Assembly (NCBI RefSeq): GCF_901709675.1
Contig: NC_051092.1
Coordinates: 8,450,491-8,514,490, forward strand
Reading direction: 5' to 3'
DNA length: 64,000 nucleotides
From: Syngnathus acus
Lineage: Eukaryota > Chordata > Actinopteri > Syngnathiformes > Syngnathidae
Shown here: in pieces, positions 36,401 to 46,506 of the stretch
Numbering within the stretch: the first letter of the stretch is position 1
Layout of the letters: every line of letters starts with the position of its first letter
Notes under the pieces: model-generated
What the model was told of the DNA's origin: nothing
Seen by the model: the letters and a program-made list of their open reading frames with translations, nothing else
Databases searched by the model: none
Program-made: the position numbers and the translations under genes

Positions 36401-39400
36401 CTTTTTTCCCACCTACGATAAAGCATAAACAAAGACAAGAAAGTCATTTTACATTGCACTGACTATTGTGAAAGGCTCACAATTACTGATGAGACTCACC
36501 ATTGTCCTTTTGGATTTAGTCTTCCTCCATTTACGTTTCTTCCTCGGTTTTGTTGAACGGCCTTTTTTACCCTTGTTAGAGAGCACCTTTTTTGTGGTCT
36601 TTCTGCGAATTCCTGTTTGATTGATTGATTGATTTACCGAACATTTATTACATAAAATTATATTACATTTTTGTATTTTTTTATTTAATGTTGAATTATA
36701 TGTTTTACATGAATGGTTAGACATTTTAAAGAAAAGAAACTCATCAGTATCATGAATCAAAGCTGTTTCATGTGCAAAGGGAGTGAGAAGTAAAAAAGAA
36801 AACGTATCTAGCCCCACCCCCTTCTTTTCTGTCATATTTCATATACAACAAATATTTTTGTTGCCGGTTAATGAAATGAACCCAAATGCAAAAGCAGACA
36901 GAACACAAACACATTCCTATTAACAAGCTATTTCAAATAAACATATATACCGTATTTTCCGCACCATAAAACGCACTTAAAAGCCTTTAATTTTCTCCCA
37001 AAAACAAAGGTGCACCTTTTAATAAGGTGCGCCTTTTGTGTGGACCAAATTCTAAAATCTGTAAATGTTTTTGTGTGGCTGCCGTTACATGCAAGGACGT
37101 AATATGTAGGAGTAATAGACCCAATGAACCAATCAGAGGACATTACGTTGTACGTAAAATACGTAGACCGGGGCAGTAAACCAAACGAAGAACTGTACGT
37201 AATACGTTGATAAATAAATACTATTGGCTTGTGCAAAGCAAACGGCGTTAGGAGTAAAATGACATCTAAAACGACAGACAAAGAGACAATCTTACAAGGC
37301 ACAATTCAAGCTTTCTGGAAAGACGGGATTATTGCCAAAGAGCAACGTGACAACGACGAGAGAACTGTCTTGCTCCTGCGATGTTTTTTTTGTTTATCGT
37401 AAATCATGGCATGCATGCGCCCTATAATGCGGTGCACCCTATGTGTGGAGTAAGTACAGAATAGCGCCTGCAATTGAGTCTCCGCCTTTTAATCCGAAGT
37501 GCCTATGGTGCGGAAAATACGGTACTAAAACAAAACATATAAGAGACACATACTAAGTATAGTGTGTGCTACTTTTCTTTCTGGTTCACTTGTTCCCCAC
37601 TCTTGTATTGTCTTAATCCTACTTACCAGTCTTACGCCTGCGTCTAGTTGGAGGATGAGGTGTGAGGTCCCTTACATATATTGCTGTGTTCAGCCCAGCA
37701 ACCACTGCACTGATGGTCTCATCCAGCCAATTAGAGTGGTTCTGGTATGTTTGAGCAAGCTGGAAAACAATAGTGGCATATGAACGAGTGTCCAGGTTTA
37801 TTTTATCAGTCCATTCTGGTACACGGGCCAAACACATGCATATGTAGTATTTACATGCATCACACTCCTGTTTCAATGGCACCTTAAAGGGAGGTGCATT
37901 TTCTATACACTAAATGCTGCTGCAAATAAGGACATACTGATCCAGAGCCATACATGCGCATAAAAGAAGCAACACGCCATCATGCCAAACCTGCGATGTG
38001 CGTGCCTGTGAGATACGATGTCGATTCACATTGGCCCGAACCCGCTCACTGTGCTGAGTGCGAGCGATGGCTCGTATTGGACCCACAGCTCGAGACTGGG
38101 AACGACTGGTAGTCGGCTGGCCAGTAGAGGGGCGCCTTTGGGTTTGATTCTGTTCTTCTACTGATCCTTCAAAAAAAGAATGCTCCTGAGTGAAAGCATG
38201 TATAAGCTTTGACACTTGACAAAATGTACTATTTGCTTCTATAGAAATTGTTGGGTCTCTTCTCTGTTATCAACCAAGTCTTTTGTTATTTGACTAGTAC
38301 TTCTGAAAATGTATCTCTGGAAAAAAAAAACATTGTGAAATTGGCTGAATTGTCACATCACAAGAAACTATTTTTTTTAACCGATACATGTGTGAAGTGT
38401 AGCATATCAATCGCTGCCTCTACAACTCTTTTTATTTTGTGTTGTTTGCTTGTATGTATGTCGTGTACTATGTCTTGTCACCGTGGGATAGTGGAAACGT
38501 AATTTCGATTTCTTTGTGCGTCTTGGCATGTGAAGAGGTTGACAATAAAGCAGACTTTGACTTTGTCTTTGAAAATAACAACAACTGAATAAACTAAATA
38601 ATACAGGAAGAATCAAATACATTTAAGCAGATTGTATCTCCAAAACCAAATGATGTCTAACAGTCTAACTTACCTGAGTTGTTGTTATTAGCAACGCATT
38701 CAGGACAGAACCATTCCTCAACAGGAACAGTGTCCAGGGGTGGTGTCAGACATTCCATGTGGTAGCTGTCAACAAAGGGAAGTTGGCCAATAACTCTAGT
38801 GCTTTGCTAGTGTGCGAGAATATTTGTTTTGGAAAAAGTTAGTGAAGACCTACCACAAGAGTAGTACAGTCAAATAACATCTCAAATTTAATTTAATAAT
38901 CAATGATGAAGGCTATGTTATTACATGATGATTCAGTAATGACACAAAAAAACATTGGCACCCCTGTGCTACTGTTAGATCATGCACCACTTCCAGAAAA
39001 CTATCAATTACCAATTATTCGCTATGTACCTTTATTTCTTTTATTTGCATTGGAACAACACAAAAAGGAGAAGAAAATCAAAATGCTGTTGCTTTACATA
39101 TGTATGTAGCTACAACTTCACTCAGGACAAATGCCAGGTTAGTAATTCTCAACAAAAATCAATCGGCTTGAGTTATGAAAGATTTGAATATTAACAAGTT
39201 TAGCTTGAGCTTTTTGCTGCGTGTGTTTTTAACCTAACAGTATAAGAGTAGAGCCAGAGGTTTTCACCTGTCCCTTTCGGACAGAGATAGGACATTGCCA
39301 CAAAGTTTGCATTTCCACAACCGTCGCGGGCGGCTTTGTGCATTAAGATAATTAGATGTGTGGCAGGGGCAGCAACTGGCTGGGTTTCATGTACAAGACA

Positions 39401-41253
39401 GCAAGTAGCAAAGGAGCCTGCAAAATGTCGGTCTAAATGGCCCGTTTGATGTGAAAAGGTGTAACGTGAATGTCTTACCCAGCGTCACAGCCATCGCAGA
39501 GCAGAAGTCGGTCCTCGCGATCACTGCCCTGACACACTTCACAGTTTGTCTGCTCCAAGTCCAAATCCACCGTCACCTCATCAACTTTCTTCACTGGTTT
39601 TTGTACTGTAATCTGTATTGAGCATACAGTAAGTACATCAAACACTGTACTGTACATCTGGAGATAGCAAAGTCATGTCTGGTGTGCACTTTTGTACACC
39701 ACATTTGTACGAGTGACTTAAGATATTAAAGGGATAAGGTCATATTACACGTTAGCAAACATACACGTATTAAAATTTTCATTAGTCTGTTACATATGAT
39801 GGAATATGCACTTGCCATTTTCTGCACTTTGCCTCCATAAGATATCCGTAGGTATATGCTGTTGAATGTAATACGGTCCACAGGGCATGAGTTTGCATTC
39901 TAAAAAGAGGGATAAAAACATCATAAATTAGATGCTAACCTTCTCTCTTCTACTTGCAAAGACTTTAAAAACAACTTTTATGATGCAAGTCAAGTCCACT
40001 CATCCAAACATGATAAAACAGACTTAGCAAAGTATGGCCCTCGAGCCACAATTGGCCTATTAAAATCAAAAGTACAGTAACCGTCAAATGAATAGTATCG
40101 ATTCACCCATTTTCATACAATTGCCAACAATTTAAATAGTAACATCCTTTTACACGTATCGCATTTATTGTACTCAGTGATCTTGTAAACATTTGGCACA
40201 ACGGTGGTGCAAGCCCCACATTACCCCCACTTTCTCCACCATGTTGATGTTGCGAACAAAATAAACACGTCTTACCTTAGACCAAGCAAGGATGCAGTCG
40301 AGGCAAAAGTAGTGCTCACAGTTCTCTGGTGTGGCCACAGGTTGATTGCTGAAGGTGTTCAAGCAGATGGGACATTTATCCGCATCCTCGTCTGAGCTCA
40401 TGGCTGGAATGGTTGCAGAGGTCTCGCCTAAAACTCCATCCTCCGCCTTAGCGTCTTCTTCTTCATCCTCGTCTTATGTAGATAATACACAGTATAGTTA
40501 TATAGAGGAGCTTTAACACAAATAGAAAATAAGACGTAGTCAAGAGGATTTATAAATTAACTGTCATATCTGTATTCCCTTAGCACGATAGACTTTATGG
40601 CAGGCAAACTTAACCATGTTACTAACACTAAACACATTTATTTACTATGCTTATAAACTGAGAGGAACCTATACGACACCGTGACGTAGGAAGACTATTA
40701 CACGCACAGTTAAGCACATAATTATCATAGTTTGGTCAATTTCTACACAAGTTTAAAATCTGCCCATCATAGTAATTTGTTGTGCATTATGAAATATTGT
40801 TTTGTTGAGGGCTTATTTTAATTGCAGTAATAAAAAATTACACACTTGACACCAGACCGTAACATGATGTGGAGAAACCAACGTGATGGATGGATCGTTT
40901 AAATGCATTTAACAAAAATGACTACTATTACCATCCTCCACTTCATTGTCTTCTCCCTCCTCTCCCTCTAAACCATTGTCGTCAACATCATCTTCATTGC
41001 TGCTCTCTGATTCTCCCTCTTCAGACCCATCAATGTCATCATCCGAATCTAAAACAACATTAGTGTAAGTATATATATATATATATATATGACAAGACTG
41101 AAATATTTTAGTGTACAAGTTATTCATGTATGAAATGCCATGAGTTTGTGTCAAACACAGATCACACACACGACCTGAAATGTCCCACGGCACATCTCTT
41201 TTTTTGTGGACGCTGCGCCTTATCAGCTCTTCTGGACTGTCATCATCATCCAT
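30492..41253 (-). CDS. phrf1: PHD and RING finger domain-containing protein 1
   Basis: Coding exons, 5' to 3': 41253-41175, 41048-40932, 40472-40276, 39899-39816, 39612-39479, 38765-38674, 38166-37991, 37759-37627, 36612-36500, 36412-36219, 36135-36013, 35832-35678, 35210-33428, 33340-32202, 32113-32043, 30916-30707, 30608-30492. Phases agree throughout; 1638 residues, close to human PHRF1 (about 1649). The family is a nuclear E3 ubiquitin ligase (reported TGIF substrate, TGF-beta signalling) also tied to genome stability. An acidic stretch (about 28-75) precedes a RING: C99, C102, C117, H119, C122, C125, C136, D139. A C4HC3 PHD follows: C183, C186, C198, C201, H206, C209, C224, C227. Then come [11 protein letters not shown], a Lys/Arg block (RRRRKT), a long Ser-rich region, an SR region (SRSRSRSRG), and a C-terminal SRI-like end ([33 protein letters not shown]). 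Intron 4 has a GC donor. Confidence 0.94.
31668..31694. repeat. (AGT)n microsatellite in phrf1 intron 15
   Basis: Nine copies of a GTA/AGT trinucleotide inside the long intron before the phrf1 C-terminal exons. Confidence 0.85.
36950..37522. mobile_element. TA-flanked MITE-like element in phrf1 intron 8
   Basis: The ends are inverted: CCGTATTTTCCGCACCATAA at 36,950 and TTATGG-type complement CTATGGTGCGGAAAATACGG ending at 37,522, each flanked by TA. The TA duplication is that of Tc1/mariner/pogo elements. The 573-bp body has a short frame starting [14 protein letters not shown] on the plus strand (37,260), too short to be a transposase. A 51-bp relative is at 54,922. The superfamily is inferred from TA target and terminal wording. 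Confidence 0.75.
38380..38575 (+). mobile_element. LINE 3' tail in phrf1 intron 6
   Basis: It ends in TAGTGGAAACGTAATTTCGA, then GACAATAAAGCAGACTTTGA CTTTG. That phrase, an AATAAA followed by GACTTTGACTTTG-type repeats, is the 3' end of a common fish LINE. It is 5'-truncated as is usual for LINE insertions. Confidence 0.55.
41066..41090. repeat. (AT)n microsatellite in phrf1 intron 1
   Basis: Ten or so TA dinucleotides about 20 bases upstream (in gene sense) of the exon 2 acceptor region. Confidence 0.8.
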
Positions 41254-42130
41254 GACTGATTATTAAGAGGATTTTCACTCCAAAGCACGTCTATAATAAA
41301 CATGAAAAACAATTTTAAAAACCACTGTTCAAACTATAAATTGTATTATGAATGTGATGGTTTAACTGGATTAATTGCGTGTCAGATTACTCACTGTTTG
41401 GAAGAGAGGGCAAGTTGATATGATCAAACAGAAAAGTTCATTTCTACGATGTTGCCTGTGTAAAATTAACATAAAAGTGAGCGTGAAGAATGCAAATACA
41501 GGTCGCTACTAATACAAATCAGTGTTGTGGGAAAAAAAAAAAAAAAAAACTTTATGACATCATGTGATCCAAACTAAAAGGTGATTATTTATAGGCTATG
41601 AAAAGAGTAAGGTTGTTTTCCAAAGATTATTTACATGGTGAAAGACGCATGCATGTAATCAAGACAGGGGCTACGTATGTAAACAAAGAAGCAAACTCAG
41701 CACGAACGATACGTACGTCGTGTACTGCAGGAATTATTAACGAAGGGCAAACAGAGATAATGTATTAAAAATATGTGCACTAATAAGATCATAACATCAA
41801 ATAAAGATTGTTTTGTTTAAAAACAACGACAAACAAGTTAAATTTGCAGGAGCATGAATCCGTGTAGTTAGCTAACCTTCAAGTAGCATAAGCTAAATTT
41901 AGCATTGAGCTTCCACTACACAGTTGAAATTTCCTCTTCATCGTTCCGCACGCGGATAGTACACTACATGCACCAACTCAAAGTCGCAATCGTATATAAA
42001 AGGCTAAAAAAAGTAATAATAATAAAAAAATAAAAATACCTACCATATTTGGTGGCAAATTGATAGCTACGCTGAGAGAAAATTATGTTTCTATGGGAAA
42101 GGTGTTGAGTGACACGGCCGGCTGTTTCGA
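41254..42130 (-). promoter_or_regulatory. phrf1: phrf1 5' UTR exons and promoter region
   Basis: A splice donor (AATATG then GTAGGTATT, exon end at 42,044) and an acceptor (TTTATTATAG, exon start at 41,290) predict an untranslated first exon at about 42,044-42,130 joined to 36 untranslated bases before the ATG. The first-exon sequence is CpG-containing (GGCCGG, TTTCGACGG, ATCGCCG), as expected for a housekeeping promoter. Transcription start is not resolvable. Confidence 0.45.
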
Positions 42131-42190
42131 CGGAAATCGCCGAGTAGATGTTCTTTGCTGTTAATAGCGAATGGTAAATATTGTTGAAGT

Positions 42191-43436
42191 TTACATTACC
42201 GCCATCTACTGGTATGGCGTGTATAAGACGTTTACAGTATTTTACAGTACAGTATATCTTTTACATACATTATTTTCATTATGTCATTTGTCCTATTTCC
42301 AGACCATATTTTTGACATGTTCAATCGTTTCTTCATGTCCGCAACAATGATATTTCCAAATTACCTTTCTTTTTCTGTTTTGAGGTGTGCGAAGAGCAGG
42401 GTAAAATGCATTCCTTGAGAAAAATATCTTTTTTTTTTTAAATAAAAGCAATTTGAATATCAACATAATATGTACAAATATATCCTCCATAAACATTTGG
42501 AGGGTTATTAAGCTTTTTTTGATCAAACAAAATGTAAAATCTTGTAAAAGGGCATCTTATAATTAATTAATCAATTAGATAATTGATTTATGACGCGCAT
42601 AAATGATGTGATATAATTTTTATTTGCCGTCTCTGTTAACTGATATCATCACGGAACGATTGTCTCATTTCTACATTTGTTTCTCCTCCTGCCTCACTAT
42701 TCCACCAATCTCCTTCTCTTCTTGATGTGCCCACAAAAGGGTAATCAAGGTCAGGCAAAGCACAAAAAATGTTAACGGGGGTCGCCAGAGGTGAGGGCCG
42801 TGCCCGGGTCACCACACCGCTGACAGGTGTCAGCCTGACACGACCCTCTGCACATCCCTGAGGGTACACTAGTGCATGACGTCATGGCACTTTGTGCAAA
42901 GTCCATTGCATTGTTTCTCTGTCTCTCACGCCCCTTCATGTCCCACCACACCAACTCCTGTAATCTGTTACATAATGCAGGGTAATCCTTATTTAGTACT
43001 CTATGCCATGGGGGTTATGTGTATCCTGGATAGGAATAATCCAGTCTTTGGTTCATAGCCAAATGCTGTTTAGATAGAAAGGTTCAAATAAAGGTCTTAA
43101 ACCGGATGCATGTCTGGCAATATACAGTTCACAATGTTCTTGGTGAAAAGATGGTAAAGTGAAGTGCAATCCCAGTGTTTCCTTTTCACATACTAGATTT
43201 TATTGTTTTATTATATAAAAATGTTTCCTTTATTATATTTTCCAGGCCACTGTAAAATGAAACTACACACCATGTACAATATAGTTCCAGAATTTAGAAC
43301 ATATGATACTGTTAATATATGAATAATTAATAAGTATTTTTGATGGGCTCAGAATGTTCCCGAATGTCACGTCGTAAATATTAAAATGCTCTCCTGGTCG
43401 TCATCGTGAGATCAGATTGTCATGCAGCATCCTTGC
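42191..43436. other. Intergenic between phrf1 and mir-210
   Basis: No gene seen. The 42,770-42,960 part is GC-richer and the 43,190-43,350 part AT-rich. Small open frames on both strands lack similarity or splice support. Confidence 0.5.
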
Positions 43437-43601
43437 TACGTGCACAATCTCCCTCTGCTCATGGCAACACTGTACACAAGCGAGTCGAGTCCAACCAATT
43501 TGCATTGCACGCATAGGGGCGTCATTTGTTCAAAGAAGTTCAAACTACACGTATTACGTGAATAACAGCAGTTACAAACACTCGACGCGTTTATATAAAT
43601 A
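43437..43601 (+). promoter_or_regulatory. mir210: Candidate hypoxia-responsive promoter of mir-210
   Basis: Within 165 bases lie TACGTGC (43,437-43,443), CCAAT (43,495-43,499), CACGC (43,508-43,512), CACGT (43,548-43,552), ACGTG (43,556-43,560) and a TATA box TATATAAAT (43,592-43,600). RCGTG is the HIF core and miR-210 is the best known HIF target microRNA. Further cores follow at 43,691-43,695 (ACGTG) and 43,803-43,807 (GCGTG). Transcription would start about 43,625 and reach the hairpin after 0.9 kb. The sites are seen; the assignment is inference. Confidence 0.55.
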
Positions 43602-44510
43602 TAAATACGGCAGTTCTGGGTAAAATTTTGAGTAAATAATGATGTGATAGAAATTGGATTAAAAGTGGAATGGTTTGTTCCTAATGTAAGACGTGCGAAA
43701 ATGAACGCACCGCACCCCAACTAGAGCGTGAACTGTAAAGTAACTGCTGGTTGTGGCACGGCCACCTTTCTGAGAATCTAATTGGTCAATAATGGATTAT
43801 AGGCGTGGCATGTTTTGCTTAACAGAAAGTTCATTGGCTGGACACTGTGCCTGTTGACTTGTTAATTTACATATCCAGGTCAGGTTGTCGTCGCACGGGA
43901 ATGGGCTGGGTAGAGCCAGTGCAAGTGAAGTCAACTTCGGCTGCGTTGGGTTTACTATAATCGAAAAATGGAAATGACCCCAAGTTTTATTAAGATCTGT
44001 GATTTCTGTAAAGAGAAAAAAATAATGTGATTAGAAGTAGGCGAGATATGCAAGAAATCACATTCAATTATTTTGGTGTGCATTTAGGAATACTGTACAA
44101 CAAGAAAAACTTGGGACCGGTAAGTGCAGCTTTATTTATACACCACTGTTATACGGTATAGAAAATTGACGGATGGATGAACGCTCTATCTAGCTGAAGT
44201 GAATGAAATGGACTACATCCCACCTGTTTTTGGACTACAATTCCTATCATGTTTATTACATATTTTGATGATTTGAATTAAAAATAAAACTCCAATCACT
44301 ATGTGCACTACACCGTTTGCAGTGGGCCATTTAAATTACTTAATAATTATTTCTATTACATTTCTTATACATGTAGTGACCTAATGTCACCGAATACACT
44401 GCCCTGTCTTGTTTGACCATACAATGTGTGATATTCATAAGATATACATTAATATATATAATAAAATTGTATGTGTGTTTTGCTGCCAGGGCAGTGATTG
44501 AAAAGCTCTA

Positions 44511-44592
44511 AAAGCAGGTAAGCCACTGACTAACGCACATTGCGCCCAATGCCAGTTCCACTGTGCGTGTGACAGCGGCTAACCTGGTTTTG
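44511..44592 (+). ncRNA. mir210: mir-210 precursor microRNA
   Basis: The 3p arm at 44,561-44,582 begins CTGTGCGTGTGACAGCGGCT and continues AA, the miR-210-3p sequence in its fish form (mammals end GA). The 5p arm at 44,521-44,542 begins AGCCACTGACTAACGCAC, as I recall for fish miR-210-5p. The arms pair over about 24 bases, from AGGTAAGCC near 44,516 to GGCTAACCT near 44,586, around an 18-base loop. miR-210 represses mitochondrial and iron-sulfur targets such as ISCU in hypoxia. It lies between phrf1 and rassf7 on the opposite strand to both, exactly as MIR210 does in human. A splice donor GTAAGC overlaps the hairpin base, consistent with an intronic location in a host transcript. Confidence 0.95.
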
Positions 44593-45485
44593 GGAATGCG
44601 TCTTGGAGCAGACAAGCCATCATTCAACAAGCACGCCTTCACCATGTCCCAGTACTGTTTTGCCGTTCGGTCAGGCCTACATTGGAGGTCCTGCCCCTCC
44701 CTTTGTGCACCTACTGTACTTTATTTATGGCCTGCATAGCGAGTGCACGTACTTGTTGGTCCGACCTCTGTGACCTGCTCTCTCAAATACAACTTACAGA
44801 CTGGATACTAATTATCAAACGATTGCAGCAATTTAGCTGCAAACTAAACCAGGACATCTTTATACAGAAATGCCTTTGTGTGACATGATGTGTTTTATAA
44901 AGAGACTATAACAAGTGAGGGTGATTTAATTCCTTTTTTGTAAGAAGTCTTTGAATTTATGGGCTATATCTTGTGAAGTCAAGCAGCTTTACATTACATG
45001 TTCCTGGCAAGTGGGTGAGTTTACCTTACATTTAAAAGAATAACATATTTAATCGAAAGTCTTGAACCAATTTAGCCATTATTGTTTCAAGGAGGACACA
45101 CTGCATCGCTTTCTATGTGACTAAAAAAGCAGCTGGTTGGACATTTGAATGGAAACCTTTGGACGGCATGCAGGACTATTTATGTCCACAAGTGGGCGTG
45201 AGAGTTCCACCGTATCGGGTCTGTCCAGACAGTGGAGCAAAAAACACATGGATTTGGGAGATTATATAACCCTCCCAGACAGATCTCACTGTAATCCAAT
45301 TCTTCACAAGTAATCATCATATCAAAAGTGGCCATTTTGTGAAGCTTTAATATCCCATTTATACAAGTACATGGAGTTGAAGGTAAAAATTGAAGGTAAA
45401 AAAAGTTGACTGAGCAATGAGAGTGCCAATTAGTCGAGGTCATGCTTTCCAGTCCAAAGGTGGCCCGCAGCCTAAAAGCCACATC
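44593..45485. other. Intergenic, no supported gene
   Basis: Downstream of mir-210; no coding similarity or clear repeats. It may be part of the primary mir-210 transcript. Confidence 0.4.
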
Positions 45486-45525
45486 AAATATGTGGAATGT
45501 TGTATGTACAACATTCCGCATATTT
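45486..45525. repeat. 40-bp near-perfect palindrome
   Basis: A 19-base arm (AAATATGTGGAATGTTGTA) is followed by TG and its complement with one mismatch (right arm complement AAATATGCGGAATGTTGTA). It could fold as a cruciform or be the ends of a collapsed foldback element. Confidence 0.85.
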
Positions 45526-45594
45526 GCACATTACGGGTAAACATGAGGAAGTTACTGGAGTTTTATGTTGTGGTGATCAAGGGTTGGAATTGGG

Positions 45595-45780
45595 GGGTTA
45601 GATCACCAACTGATCCCCGAGCGCGGCACCGCTGCTGCTCACTGCTCCCCTCTCCCCCAGGGGATGGATTAAAATCACACGGGGATGGGTTAAATGCAGA
45701 GGACAAATTTCACCACACCCAGGTGTGTGTGTGACGATCATTGGGACTTTAATCTTTAATCTTTTAATCTTTAATCACAC
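45595..45780 (+). mobile_element. SINE 3' region with CTTTAAT tail
   Basis: It reads CGGCACCGCTGCTGCTCACT, GCTCCCCTCTCCCCCAGGGG, GATGGGTTAAATGCAGAGGA, CAAATTTCACCACACCCAGG, TGTGTGTGTGACGATCATTG, GGACTTTAATCTTTAATC. These are the phrases of an abundant fish SINE 3' end, and the (ATCTTTA) tail is its typical terminus. Confidence 0.8.
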
Positions 45781-45982
45781 ATTTGTGATTTTTAGCGATC
45801 TAATACAAGTCCATCGATTTCAATATATATATATATTTTTTTTAGCAAGTACTGATCATGCTTGTGTATTCCTTGAGAATATTTGTCGATGCTCAACATC
45901 ACTGAGGTCAGCTAGCAGTCAGATCCACTTTAAGGAACAAACAATGTAAAGCAGCTCCTTGGGTTCCAATAAAGAGCTGTGG

Positions 45983-46006
45983 GTAGGTAGGTAGGTAGGT
46001 AGGTAA
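45983..46006. repeat. (GTAG)n microsatellite
   Basis: Five to six copies of GTAG. Confidence 0.8.
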
Positions 46007-46384
46007 TACAACAGTAGGGCCTACTTAAGGTGCAAACTATTCAGTTTTTGGACTATGACAGTTTTCATGATTTTCATGTTTTCATTTATGTATTAGTCGC
46101 TTTAATTTAAAAACATTGTTGCGATGGTTTTGGATGTTGATTTATTTCTTTGAATAAATCCAAAACAACTCATTGGCCTAATAATGAATATTAATGTTGT
46201 GTGAGTCACTATTCTGAAATAAAACTTTGAGACTATATTCTATAATTTTGTTGCCACAATTCTTAACTACTGTAAATATCTACACATAAACAGACCTGCA
46301 CTAAAATATAGCAATTTATTATCAAGGCATGCCCCCACCACAAAATGTCATGTAAGTTGCTTTTATACAGTAAATTTTATGTAT

Positions 46385-46506
46385 CACTCACTCACTCACT
46401 CACTCACTCACTCACTCACTCACTCACTCACTCACTCACTCACTCACTCACTCACTCACTCACTCACTCACTCACTCACTCACTCACTCACTCACTCACT
46501 CACTCA
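46385..46506. repeat. (CACT)n tetranucleotide array
   Basis: About 30 perfect copies of CTCA. The Thr-His-Ser-Leu open frames on this strand come from it. Confidence 0.97.
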
